A stretch of 64,000 bases of DNA from Syncephalastrum monosporum B8922 (Eukaryota; Mucoromycota; Mucoromycetes; Mucorales; Syncephalastraceae): positions 62,001-126,000 of the forward strand of contig JNEN01000784.1 in assembly GCA_000697355.1 (NCBI GenBank), written 5' to 3'. The notes under the pieces are model-generated. The model had not been told where the DNA came from and did not search any database. It worked only from the letters and a program-made list of their open reading frames with translations. This document shows, piece after piece, positions 12,516-22,702 of this stretch. Made by a program: the position numbers and the translations under genes. How positions within the stretch are numbered: position 1 is the first letter of the stretch; each line of letters starts with the position of its first letter.

Positions 12516-13111
12516 ACTATTGTGTTGTATTGTATTGAGGAAATAGAGCAAGTAAAGCGGACGAATGATTGGGAAATTGATGGCCCCAGTCAGCCCAAAT
12601 CGAGGCCCCGCCTTATGCATACAAAAAAGGTGTCTTTCTTTTTCGTCGTGAAAAGCAAGTGAAACCAAGCAACAGAAAGCCTATGTGATACAGAGACAGC
12701 TTGCTATTGGAAGGTACCTGCAGAATTCGACAAAGGTCTCGTCGAGTATTGTTACTCCATAGCAGCAGAATTGGTGGTAGCAGGGATCAATAGACGGGTG
12801 AAATTACACTTGGTCCTGCACACTCGCTCAAAAATGAGACTGGATGCGTCTGTACTCTCTAGAGCAACTGCACTTAGAGAAGAATCAATAGTAAGCCTCG
12901 AGTATCGGTCAGTCTAGAAATATGCATTCTTCAGGTAGTACACATGTGCTGGAGGTATTTTAATGGTTTGCACTTGTTTTCTCCCGTTCTCTCATAATGC
13001 GCTGAAGGCTGTTTCTAGAACTCGTAAAGTGCAAGCATTTATTAATATAAAAATATATCGGATAGAAGTGGAATCAAAAAGTACAGAAATGAGGGAAAGA
13101 GCTGCGCGGTA
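12516..13111. other. spacer between APP1 3' end and cactin 5' end
   Basis: About 600 bp that should hold the APP1 3' UTR and the cactin promoter. No conserved open frame or RNA gene recognised; AT-rich from 12960 to 13080. Confidence 0.6.
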
Positions 13112-15141
13112 TCATTCCAGTTTATTGGTATGCGCTTTTCTATCGTCAGCCGAAAGGAGGGCAAACTCCTGCCATACCACCGGATCCTACAAACGCATAT
13201 TGGATCAGTTTCCTGTTATTATGGATGAAAAAAAAAAAAAATCACACATACCGTGCGCAGTTGAAAGGCCAGCCTAAACACGGTAAAGACACCTTCGCGT
13301 GTGCCCTTGGAGACGTGCTGCATCCGCTCCTCAAAGCGCTCGAGCTTGGTTTTGAGAGGCACGGCCGGATCGTCCATCTGCTGCTGGTCGTCGGGGACAT
13401 CGATCTCGCCAAAGGCCTCCATAAAGTTGGTCGACGTTGAGCTGCGGCGGGCAGAGGGCTCACGCGCGAGGAGCTTGCGCAGGCTGTTGTAATACGAATC
13501 CGGTTTTTCGCTTTCCTGAATATCAGCTCGACGCGCGCGATCACTCGTGATGTCGTGAATAAATATCTTGATGATCTGGTCTGGGTATCGGTCATAGATT
13601 TCGCGGTAGCTGCAAGTAAATACGTCATGCGGCGACATGAGTGACACGAACATTAGGACGGAGGTGAACTCACATTTCAGGGTCCCGTTCTCCCGAGTCT
13701 CCCACGAGGATGAACTTGCGTTGAGGGAAGTCCTGAAACAAAAACACACAAAAAATGAGTCGTTGAACTTTTGTAGTTCTTTTTTTTTTTTTTCGTCCTT
13801 ACTTGGAGGATCTGGGTAATGGCATCGATCTTGTGTAGACTGGGCTTCTTGCGAATCAGCTCTCCGGTGCTGACGGACCGGAGGTGCATTGAACCGGCCG
13901 GGAAATGTTTGTCTCTGAAGAAATCAGACAGGGCGGGGTATACTTGCCAAGGTGAGTTGGAAACATAGTGAATGTGAGCGCCTTGGCTCGCCCACATCCG
14001 GTAGACCTCGGCCATGCCGGGTATTTCACGTGATTTCCTGAAGAACGTATTGGTCAGGATGGCATCCCTTCCATCCAGAATGCCCGTTTCCTTGATGGTA
14101 TCGTCAATGTCCTATGTCCGGCACGTGTCAACGATCATGGCTAACCCGTCTTGTCCTCTTTCTTTACCGAGATGACAGAAATGCCTGTATCTTCAATAAG
14201 ATCTACAAAGCCATCGTGGGGCGAGACATCGAGACCGCTGTTGAGCGCGGCTTCGAGACGGAGAATGCGCCGGGCGGCAGCCATCTGGGTCTCCTCTTCT
14301 TGGGACGGATCAAGCATCAAGAGTTTCTCAAACCGACCCGTCAACCCCGAATTAATGGCGAATGTGTTGAGAGCCTCCTGGGCGCGTTGTTTGAGCTGAT
14401 GGAAATGAAAAGGATCGTGTTTGGTGTCATCATGACTGTCGTTCGTGTGGGTGGGAGGGGAGTCGGGCGGCGTGGGCAGCGAGAGGGCCTGGTCGGCAGG
14501 CAGGATACCAGCGACGTACAGCTGCAGGTCGACGTTGCGCATGGTCTGGCATCGGAACTGGTTGAGGAGGCGTGCAAAGTGCGCATCTTCTTCCGAGTTG
14601 GCCGATACGCCACCCAGCGTGCGACCCGCCGCTATGTCAAGATCAATATACTGTACAAGCCAAGGTCTACCCCTATCAATGTACCATGAATCCAGCGTTC
14701 GATGCGCCCCGATCCAGGCTTGGCAAAGGTCCAGCCCGTCAGGCGGATTTTCCACTGAGGCCGCTTGTCATCCGTGAGGGATCGGCTTGCGTAGGTGGGG
14801 AAGAGGAGGCACTGCGGCTTCACGACGTCCCCATCCCCGTTGCGATTCAGGTCGTTCATGGACATGGTTCGCTGGCGAGGGACGTTGGGGCGCTCGACCG
14901 CTTCGGAAATGGCCGTCGATGAGGGCTGGATGGCGCGATGGCCGGGTGGACTGGTGGAGATGGATGTGTCTTGGGTTGCATAATATTTGCTAATCTCTTG
15001 TCTGAGAAACACCCCAGACGTCTTCACAAACGACCGTAGACGATCCCGCCTCCTGTCCGGCGGAGGTGTGGCTGTATTCCTGTAAGGCAGCGGGGGAGGC
15101 GACGACGTGAGCTGTCGAGTCGTCGTCGTTGGACTGTCCAT
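13112..15141 (-). CDS. APP1: App1-like phosphatidate phosphatase
   Basis: Mg2+-dependent phosphatidate phosphatase of the App1/DUF2183 family, which in yeast turns phosphatidate into diacylglycerol at actin patches and endocytic membranes. Six exons: 15141-14685, 14631-14168, 14111-13803, 13732-13674, 13609-13252, 13186-13112, about 573 residues, close to yeast App1 (587). The catalytic HAD-like motif is DIDDTIKETG at residue 308 onward, placed exactly at the exon 2/3 junction (SVIS|DIDDT). It is followed by HYVSNSPWQVYPALSDFF, the LRS...KIDAI block and FILVGDSGERDPEIY. The N-terminus is Ser/Thr/Pro-rich, then an IRLTGWTFAK strand. The last short exon (DPVVWQEFALL...) is my choice of acceptor and the least certain part. 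Confidence 0.9.
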
Positions 15142-15774
15142 TTATTGAAAAGTGCAAAGTGCAAAAAAAAAAAAAAAAAGATACTGGCTAATAATATACA
15201 ACAATAATGAACTGGACGTGGTGCGACCTCGCATGGGAAACTCAGCATCATAGAAAAGCTAAATCGCTTTCACATTCCATTCGCCGTGTTTGTTGTTTAG
15301 ATGACGCCAATGCAACATAATGTATTTTGGCCTAGCATCTATAATTTTTTTTTTTTTTAGTTTCGACCTGGGCTTTGCAGCATCCTAAACATATAATCAT
15401 GTCCAGACATGTGATCGCGACGAGGCTATCGACCGCTGTTACACTCTCTCCATCCCAAGCCCACTAGCCTATAAGACCATGTTTGGAAAGCAAAAATATA
15501 TGTTTATAGAAAGGTAGACTAGCTCGATGGAAGCAGGTGTCATTCCTGTATAAACTGCAGTAAGAAAAGAAGGGAAAAGAAATCAAGAATGCGTATGCTG
15601 AGTGTATCGAATGTAAACCGTGAAAAAAAAAAGTGTGTGCGTGTTCGTGTGCGCGTGATAAAGACAGAGAACGAGAGAGAGTTATTACAACAGGACAGGC
15701 GTTGCTTTTTTGGAGGGAATGGGCGGTTTGTGTCGCGAACAAGTAAAAAAGCAACCCTGGCAGAGAGCTGCTGA
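15142..15774. other. spacer with poly-T and CG/TG-rich tracts
   Basis: Separates the APP1 start from the 3' end of the Hch1-like gene. Contains a poly-A/T tract at 15162-15180, another at 15347-15359, and a GTGTGCGTGTTCGTGTGCGCGT stretch around 15635-15656. No gene recognised. Confidence 0.55.
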
Positions 15775-16646
15775 TTATGCCGATGCGCCCGCGGCCTGTG
15801 TAGGAACCGCCGCACGCGGGGCAGACGGAGTGCCGAGCTCGGCGGGGTCAATGTACACGTCCGGCGCATGCTCTACAAAGACAACATGTGTCAAACGCCT
15901 ACTTTTCTGTCGAGGAACCCAAATTGAAATACTTACTCTTGATCATGTCGTTGGCAAACGAGCCAAATACCTTGACAATGGCAGGCGTGAGCTGCTTGCG
16001 GATCATGGGTTTCAAGGCTTGCGTCTCGTTGGTCTCGTTGTCAATCTTGATCTCAAACTGGAACGTACAAAGGTCAGCACTGTAAGGAACGCACGCTCTT
16101 TTTGCATGGGGACTTACCACATAGTCATCCTCGTCAAAATCATGTGCCACTTCAGGCACAGAAATGGAGCCTTTAACTTGTGTACCCTCCGCCGATTGAC
16201 CTATCAAAATGGTAATCCTATCAGCATACACATGCGCCTTTTTTCTTTTTCATTAGTAGCCGCTTGTACCTTCGAAGGCCAGCTTCAGGACGAGATCGTA
16301 GATGGTGATGATTTTGCCCTTGCGCTGATTCAGGTCACAGTCGCCCGTGCATTCATCGACCGAGACAATCTTGACCGAGGCTTCGTCCTTGCTCGCTTCC
16401 AGGCCGACGAGCTGCTCATTAAAGTACGTCTTGGCCCAGCTCAGGCAGTTCTTGTTGACCCTACGTATGGGTCAGAAAAAGGGGTATCTATATACATATA
16501 TAATATATATGTATGCGGAGTGTTGCCGCTTGCCGGTTTTTGTCTTATCCTTACCAGTGCCTATATCCATATACGATTAGCATATGGATATTTATATGCC
16601 CAATTGAGTGAGCTTACCAATTGTTGACGTTCTTCCAGTTGGACAT
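15775..16646 (-). CDS. HCH1: Hch1-type Hsp90 co-chaperone (Aha1 N-domain only)
   Basis: Small cytosolic co-chaperone that binds the Hsp90 middle domain and stimulates its ATPase. Six exons: 16646-16618, 16560-16555, 16460-16270, 16200-16118, 16057-15937, 15872-15775, about 175 residues. Exon 2 is 6 nt; with it the start reads MSNWKNVNNWHWVNKNCLSW, the conserved Aha1 opening including NNWHW. Later blocks include GDCDLNQRKGKIITIYDL and EIKIDNETNETQAL. The protein ends after VYIDPAELGTPSAPRAAV with no AHSA1 C-terminal domain, as in yeast Hch1 (153 aa) rather than Aha1 (about 350 aa). No AHSA1 domain is found in the adjacent sequence. It could be a lineage-specific truncation of Aha1; only the genome's other copies would tell. 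Confidence 0.9.
16555..16560 (-). other. 6-nt micro-exon of the Hch1-like gene
   Basis: On the minus strand, ...GATATAG|GCACTG|GTAAGG...: six bases flanked by a perfect acceptor and donor. They finish a Trp codon begun in exon 1 (TG+G), encode His, and supply TG of the next Trp, completed by G at the start of exon 3. The result is N-N-W-H-W-V, the conserved Aha1 N-terminal motif, so the micro-exon is needed for a correct protein. Flanking introns are 57 and 94 nt. Confidence 0.88.
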
Positions 16647-17235
16647 GGCGGAGAATAAGTGAAGAAAAGGAGATAAAGCAAGCAAGTAAAAAAAAAGAAG
16701 AAGCAGGAAGAAGAATAGAAAAAAAAGGATGGTTCACCCTTGGATATGATTGGGTGACGTGCAGTGCCCCCATATCATTTGTTCAAAGACCTGCCACAGC
16801 TTCAAGGCCCGCACACCGATCCAGGAACGAAACACTTTGAACGCTAGCTGACACAGCCTCTTGTTGATCTTGCACACGCCGTCTCGCTTGCGCTCGAAGC
16901 CCTACTATGTTCGTGACTTCATCCGTGGGATGCCCAAATGAGCTGCCATGGTGAGAGACAGGTTGTACAGTGATTGCCTGGTTTGAAGTTCAAGAAGTTG
17001 CTGGAAAAAAAAAATTTCGGATACGGCGTACCAGCCGCCGATCCGCTCCACAACCACTTCTTGTCGATACGAGCATACTATGGGGACATTTTGCATGCAA
17101 TAAGAAAATCAAAGGATATTCTTATAGAAAACGAGAGCAGGAGAAGTAAAATAAAGGAAAAAAGTGAAGGACGGATTAAAAAGAAGGGAGAAAGTCAGAA
17201 ACGCTCGCCGTAGGCTAAAGCTCGTCTACGCTACT
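16647..17235. other. spacer with an unexplained conserved-looking stretch
   Basis: Contains the Hch1-like promoter and the CDC10 3' flank. Between about 16745 and 17100 the base composition rises to coding-like GC and minus-strand frames such as SLYNLSLTMAAHLGIPRMKS are open, but they end at tandem stops (TAGTAG near 16903). I could not assemble a spliced gene or name a family; a decayed gene is possible. Confidence 0.4.
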
Positions 17236-18946
17236 TTAACCAAAGGCAGGCACGGAGGTGTTGGACTGCGCAGGACTGCCCATGGCCGGGCTGGCTTGGT
17301 TGGCGGGACTATTGGCGACCATATCCTGCCCGCTGGAGTTGGTTGCGGCCTGGGTCTGGGGGCTGGAGGTGCTGCTGTTGGTAGCTGAGCTTGTGTTTGA
17401 GGGATGGCTGGACTCCTTGATGGCGAGAAGCTGCTTGGCGCGGAAAGCCTCGTAGTGGATCTGGGCCGTTGTCTCGATGAGGTCTTGCAAGTGCGTGCGC
17501 GTCAAAAAGTTGCGAAGGTGAATGAACTCGCAGTGTTCCTCGTTCTCGACTGAAATTCCCGGTGCGACATAAGTATCCACTGAAAATCATGGCGGGACAC
17601 CCTTACCGTTCACTACGCCATAGCGATTCTTGCGACCACGGAAGGCATGGCCGTCAATGGTAACTGTGCGCTCAGAGCCCACAATAGCAAACGGAAGTAG
17701 TTCCTAAGAGAGAAGGAGAGAAAGAGAGAAAGAGCATAAGTCCGACTTTGTTGTATTCATGCGCATACACTTGAACTTACGCGAATGCTCTCGTTGAGCG
17801 CCTGCTCCTGCTCATCGTCCTCGTCGCTCTCGTAAGGGTACAGCTTGATGTTGTGGTAGACGAGCTCGGCCTTGATCTAGTCATCGTGATCAGTCACGTG
17901 CCATAACGCAATATGTCCCTCGACCTACTCTTTGCTTAAAGATTTTGCGTTCCTCAATGGTCAGTGAGTCTGACTTGGCGATAACAGGCACCACATTGAC
18001 GACCTCGGACAGTTTCTTGAGGACGACGATATCGATGGGCTTGAGTCGAGCCCTGTTGTTTTACAAGGAGTGAGTAAGAGTAGTTTCTTTTTTTTCTTTA
18101 TCGGGGACTTACGCATGGCCTGTGGGGTTAATAAAGAAGAGACAGCAGTGGACGCGGCTGTCCTGAATGTAGCGGTCGCGCTGGGCCGTGAGTTCCTTTC
18201 GAAGATAGGCCGAGTGCTGGTCCTTGATATATTTAATAATGGGCTCCCAGCTAGAAAGCGTGTCAGAGTCAGAATTTTGTTTTTTATGCAGAAACCTAAA
18301 ACTTGCCAGCCTTCGTTGTTCATCTGGTCTCCGTAGCCAGGAGTATCGACAATGTTGAGTCTCAGACGGACCCCGTTCTCCTCGATGACTGTACATACAA
18401 ATGCGTGCGTGCAAGAGTAAGCAGGAGTTGGGTTAAGGGAGCAGGCGCCCCAGAGTCCGTCAGGGCTCTCTCTCTCTCTCTCTCTCTTATATATTTTTTT
18501 GTGATATCTCTTTTTCTCTTTTTTTCCCTTTCACTTACGATGTGAGACAGTCTGGATCTCGGTCGTCTGGCGCGGTGGTTCGTCAGCGGCCAGACGTGCC
18601 TTGCTCTCAATCAAGTGAGAGGCAAAAATGGTGTTGACCAACGTTGATTTGCCCAGACCAGACTGACCTATCCCTTGTCTGAGTGTTTTGCAAGAGGGGA
18701 GGATGAAGGGCAATATTTACCGACGACCATGACGTTGTAGTGGAAGCCCCGCTTGAGCAATTTCTTTTCAATCTGCTGTGTGATGGTGTCAAAACCAACA
18801 TAGCCCTCCAAAGATGTCTAACAGAGAAAAAATGGAAGAAAATAGGAAAAGAAAAAAGTCAGTCCATGCAATTTTTGATATTGAAGCTTTTGCTTGTATT
18901 CTTGACGGACAGTGGCGGGTTCTGGAGAGAGGGAAGCAGACGACAT
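17236..18946 (-). CDS. CDC10: septin of the Cdc10 group
   Basis: GTP-binding cytoskeletal protein that assembles into septin filaments at septa and growth sites. Nine exons: 18946-18911, 18817-18721, 18667-18539, 18388-18307, 18250-18113, 18052-17929, 17876-17781, 17703-17607, 17549-17236, about 370 residues. The G1 P-loop is GQSGLGKST (split by an intron within the first Gly), G3 is DTPGYGD and G4 is AKSD. The opening YVGFDTITQQIEKKLLKRGF and the end TRTHLQDLIETTAQIHYEAF place it with yeast Cdc10/Aspergillus AspD. The Cys-Trp pair in NNEGCWEPI requires a GC-AG intron after exon 4. The C-terminal tail is Ser/Asn/Gln-rich without the coiled coil of Cdc3/Cdc12 septins, as expected for Cdc10. 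The exon 1 donor (ACT|GTCCGT) is weak and the first 12 residues are therefore tentative. Confidence 0.93.
18251..18306 (-). other. GC-AG intron of CDC10
   Basis: On the minus strand exon 4 ends GAAGGCTG and the 56-nt intron begins GCAAGTTTTAGG and ends CGCTTTCTAG, then CTGGGAGCCC. The join gives ...EGCWEPIIKY, matching the N-C-W motif conserved in septins. The nearby GT dinucleotides are in the wrong phase. Confidence 0.8.
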
Positions 18947-19434
18947 GATGGACTGAGGAAATAAAGAGATAAAGGGAAAAAGAAGAAAAAGAGAGAAAAA
19001 GATGAGAGAGAAGGGAAAAAAAAGTATAGGGAAAAGGGGCTCTCTACACTCTCTCATACGCACAGAGGCAACTGCAAGCTAAGACAGATAGAGAGAGAGA
19101 GAGAAATATTCACCAATGCATACACGTTTGACTGTTGTGCGCGTTAAAAAGGAAGGGACTTTATTTTTGAGGAGAAAGCCAGGGATGAGGGGGTATTTCC
19201 GTCAGGGACAACACAAGCTGGAATGTGTATGTTGCGCCTAGCCACGTCAAGCTTTGTGTGTGTGTGTCTCTTTTGCCTGCACAGCTACACAGATATGCAA
19301 CATTAAAAACGCCTGTTTCTTTCTGTTCGTTAAGACAACGGGCAGACGAGTGACAGTTCAAGAATAGAATTCCCGCTGTTTGAAAAAAACACGCAGCACT
19401 CTTTTTCCCCTCTTCTATTCCTCGCACAATCATC
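18947..19434. other. divergent promoter region CDC10 / NAA38
   Basis: About 490 bp between two genes transcribed away from each other. It holds a (GA)n tract at 19090-19104 and purine-rich sequence at 18955-19030 next to CDC10, and a CTTTTTCCCCTCTTC pyrimidine tract just before the NAA38 ATG. No other gene seen. Confidence 0.6.
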
Positions 19435-19767
19435 ATGCATAAGAGTATCATGAACCGCATGGTGCTAGGCGAACCGGATAACGTCAAGGAGTTGCGCAGC
19501 TGCTTGAATTTCAAGGCGCGTGTGCATATCTCGGACGGCCGTGTCTTCATCGGCACCTTTGTTTGCACTGATAAACAAAAGAACATCATCCTCGCTCACA
19601 CGGAAGAGTTCAGAGGACGTAGGTTATCGGATATTCCAACGCGTCGTCCCTATTCATCTCTTTCTCGTCTTTTTCTATTTGCAGGCGAGCAGCGTCTGGT
19701 AGGCCTCGTCATGATCCCAGGAAAGCACCTCGTCAAGATTGAAACAGAAGATCTCGACACCATTTAG
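19435..19767 (+). CDS. NAA38: Naa38/LSMD1, Sm-like subunit of NatC acetyltransferase
   Basis: Auxiliary Sm-like subunit of the NatC N-terminal acetyltransferase, which works co-translationally on the ribosome. Two exons: 19435-19618 and 19685-19767, 88 residues. The Sm fold is visible: Sm1 (LRSCLNFKARVHISDGRVFIGTF, quoted in part) and Sm2 (LVGLVMIPGKHLVKIE), with ILAHTEEFRG before the variable loop, as in LSMD1 proteins. The 66-nt intron is a multiple of three and has no in-frame stop, so a retained transcript would encode a 110-residue form with a 22-residue insertion in the loop between Sm1 and Sm2. The splice signals (C|GTAGGT, TTTGCAG|) and family length favour splicing. Confidence 0.88.
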   Translation: MHKSIMNRMVLGEPDNVKELRSCLNFKARVHISDGRVFIGTFVCTDKQKNIILAHTEEFRGRRLSDIPTRRPYSSLSRLFLFAGEQRLVGLVMIPGKHLVKIETEDLDTI

Positions 19768-20117
19768 CAGTTTGAAACGTGTAATATACCCCCAACCTTT
19801 GCATCCGATCGCACGCTTGCAATACATGAACTTGTGACTATTTCATCCTCGACTTTGTGTACCTCGCATGAGTGTGCATGTGTGTATATGTATATGTTTT
19901 TACGATGAGAGCCGAAAACGGCAACATACCGAACCGAACACCACCAGAGTGTGTCGTCTGAAAGTGATTCGAGAGATCGGGACATGGTTTTTTCTAAATA
20001 CGGCAATGTTTTTGAGTTGTATTTCACAAACGTTAAACGCTTCCCTTTGGCTTATTTGGGGACCTTTCCTTTTCCTAATTCTTTTGTTTTCGCTTCTTTC
20101 CTATCATTCTAGTTTCA
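19768..20117. other. spacer NAA38 to next gene
   Basis: 350 bp containing the NAA38 3' end and the promoter of the downstream gene, with a pyrimidine-rich stretch (20060-20108) just before its ATG. Nothing else recognised. Confidence 0.6.
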
Positions 20118-22541
20118 ATGGCGGCAAGACGACAAAAGAGTGAAGGTGTGTCTTATGCGTTGTATCTCCATTGAGTCGATGCGCGTCTTGAAAGCTGCAC
20201 ACTAAAGCACCTTGTATTTTTCTATATCCATGAATTAGAAATGCTCCACGAGCTATTCGAAGAAATCAATGGCTACCTGGGAGGTATGTCTTTACTTCAA
20301 TTGAAATAGCAGAAGCTGCGTCTGACGCTTCGTTTGCAGATCAGCCAGGACTCGTCAAACAGGACATCGAGGCAGCGTCACCAAGCCCAGAGACCGAGTC
20401 GACCGTCGGCCAGAATGTGCCGTCGTTTGAGCCTCTTCGACCTGTCCTGGTTGAGTCTGAAGAAAGCAGCGAGGAAGAAGAAGAAGAAGAAGCAAGGTAA
20501 GTCTCACTGAAAAAGAAAAGAAAGTAAACGGGGGAAAAGGAAAAGCACCCATTCGGTCCTTGTGCCTTCTTTAGCCTGGTCGCGTCGCCAATATCGTATG
20601 AAACCGTTGTATGCTCGCAATGCCAGGAACGCCAGCCTGCAACTCGCCTTCTCGTGCCCTCAGCCGACTTTGTATGCGACACATGTCTCACCAAGGGACA
20701 TCCATACCGGAAAGCCTCGCTTCAGCAGCCCGAGCAACGCGAACAACGACGACGTTCCTGGAACGCAGCCAATGGGCGGCTGGGCCATATTGCGGATCTG
20801 GTCAAGCACACGCTGTCGAGCACGCCACGCGACATCATAGCACCCGAACCCACGCGAAGCACTTCGAGTAAAAAGACCAAGACGCGGTTTCCACGGATGA
20901 TGCTGCGCCCCAAAAGCTTACCCTCGCTCGCTATGCATTACGGCCGCCCAGGCCACGAAGAGCAAGAGCAAGAGGAAGAGGAAGATCAAAAGAATATGGA
21001 TCCAAACGAGGTGTACCGTCCAAGAGCGACGGTCAGCCAGAGTCGACTTTCCGTGGGCCGACCGCAGGAGGACGAACGTGTCTCGCCCTCGCGTCAATCC
21101 AGTCGAGTCTCTCTTGCCGTACAAGAAGCAAGGCATAGCCGACAGTCCTCCTACGATGGGCACCTAACCCTACCAGAAGAACAACATGCCTTGCCGTCGC
21201 GTCAATCCAGCCGGGTCTCGCTTTTCCAAGAAGCACGCCATTCTAGACACTCTTCGTATGACGGGCGCGCGCAGTCCATGCAACTGCCACTGGAACCGCA
21301 GCCGCAACCACAGCCGCAGCCGCAGCAGTATGTTCCTCCGCAGCACTCAAGTTCCCAATACCAGCGCCAGTCGCGAAATAACACCCCGCGCTCTCCTCCT
21401 CCTCCCCAACGGTTCGTCGCCGAGGAAGGCGGTTTTGTAACGCACAGCCCGAACCTGCCGCCGTCCAACCTCCCTTACCTCACACCTGCCTACCGCACCG
21501 GTGAGGCACATACTGCGCTGTCCATGAAGCAAGTGCGCGAGATGCAGCAGCGCGAGGCACGCGTATCTGCCCTCAGTAAGTGGATCTTGGCTGACATCTC
21601 ACGTAGACTGTATTCGCTCACACCCTCTTTCTGCAGATGGCGCATATCAACACTGCATCCGGGCCAAGACCGATCTGATCCCTTGGCTAAAGAAACAGTA
21701 CAGCAAAGGCCCGCCGGACGCCGTGTTTGAGTACGCGCCCAAACCGCGCAAGACGCCCAACAAGCTGATGGCCATTTTCAAACGCCAGAAGCAACGCGAG
21801 TCAGACGTGAACCCCGCTCTCCAGAGCTCCATCTCGCGCGTCCTGTCCGCCCAGCCCAGCACACCCGACTTGTCGAGTAGCACGCCGCTCAGCACCGCGA
21901 GCAGTAGCTCGACAAGCCGCAGCACCATGAGCCGGAGTGACACGGCCTCACCGGACAGCCCCGCTCCTAAAAAGTCACTGCGCCGGCCTCAATCCATGAC
22001 GGTCTTGCCGGCCATCACCAGCAAGCCCTTGGTGTCGATCCTGAAAAAGCCAAAGGAGCCCTTGCGAAAGCGGGCGTCGTTTGTCATGCCTATGGAGGAG
22101 GAGGATGTCGTGAGCTACGACGACCACCCGAGTGAGGATGAAGAGGACGTTGAAGAGGACGTACCGCCGACGCGACGCTGGTTTCCGCCGCATCGGATGC
22201 TGCCGCGTGCACGCCACCTCGCACCGGCACCTCTGCCACCGGCGCCTGTTGATTACGACTACGATGAGGATGACGACTCCATGATGGATACACCCTCTCC
22301 ACCGCCACCACCGCCCCAGCTCCAGCGGCGCATGAAACGCATGTCGTCGTTTATGGCCACCCCGCAGCGGTGGTCCAATCGCATGATTTCTCCCCCCGTA
22401 GCATCGAGCACCCGCCGCGTCGCGAGCAAGCGCTACTCGTCCGCGAGCATGATGGATGATTATTACTACGACAGCCCGATGCCAGAGGATGCGATCCATG
22501 CTTACCCGCCCAGACGTGCCCGTGGACGCCGCTACGTCTAG
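20118..22541 (+). CDS. unrecognised disordered protein with CX2C-X17-CX2C motif and internal repeat
   Basis: Five exons: 20118-20145, 20239-20283, 20340-20496, 20575-21575, 21637-22541, about 711 residues; all junctions are in frame and have canonical sites. I do not recognise the family. Visible features: an acidic run (ESSEEEEEEEAS) at about 67-77; a possible zinc-binding pair CSQC (90-93) and CDTC (111-114) separated by 17 residues; an acidic stretch EEQEQEEEEDQ; a duplicated 24-26 residue unit beginning PSRQSSRVSL and ending SSYDG; a Pro-Gln tract PQPQPQPQPQQ; then a better-ordered block KKQYSKGPPDAVFEYAPKPRK just after the exon 4/5 junction, and a long Ser/Pro/Arg-rich tail with DYDYDEDDD. 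The RQSS and RRPQS sites look like basophilic-kinase targets (inference). A cytoskeletal or signalling scaffold is conceivable but unproven. Confidence 0.78.
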
Positions 22542-22702
22542 CTGGAAATATAAGCATTCATATATTTTAATTTTATAACCATCCACGCCAAGGCACATCT
22601 ATACTTATCTCCACAGGCAGTCATTTCGCCCATGAATATACATACACACACATATATATACGCACACATAGTCCAAGGAGAAAGAGAATAGAGAAAAAGA
22701 GA

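Noticed and set aside
17236..18946. Assignment of the septin to Cdc3 or Cdc12
   Set aside because: The opening DTITQQIEKKLLKRGF and the lack of a C-terminal coiled coil fit Cdc10.
19435..19767. Single-exon 110-residue reading of NAA38
   Set aside because: Open, but strong splice signals and the family length support the two-exon, 88-residue form.
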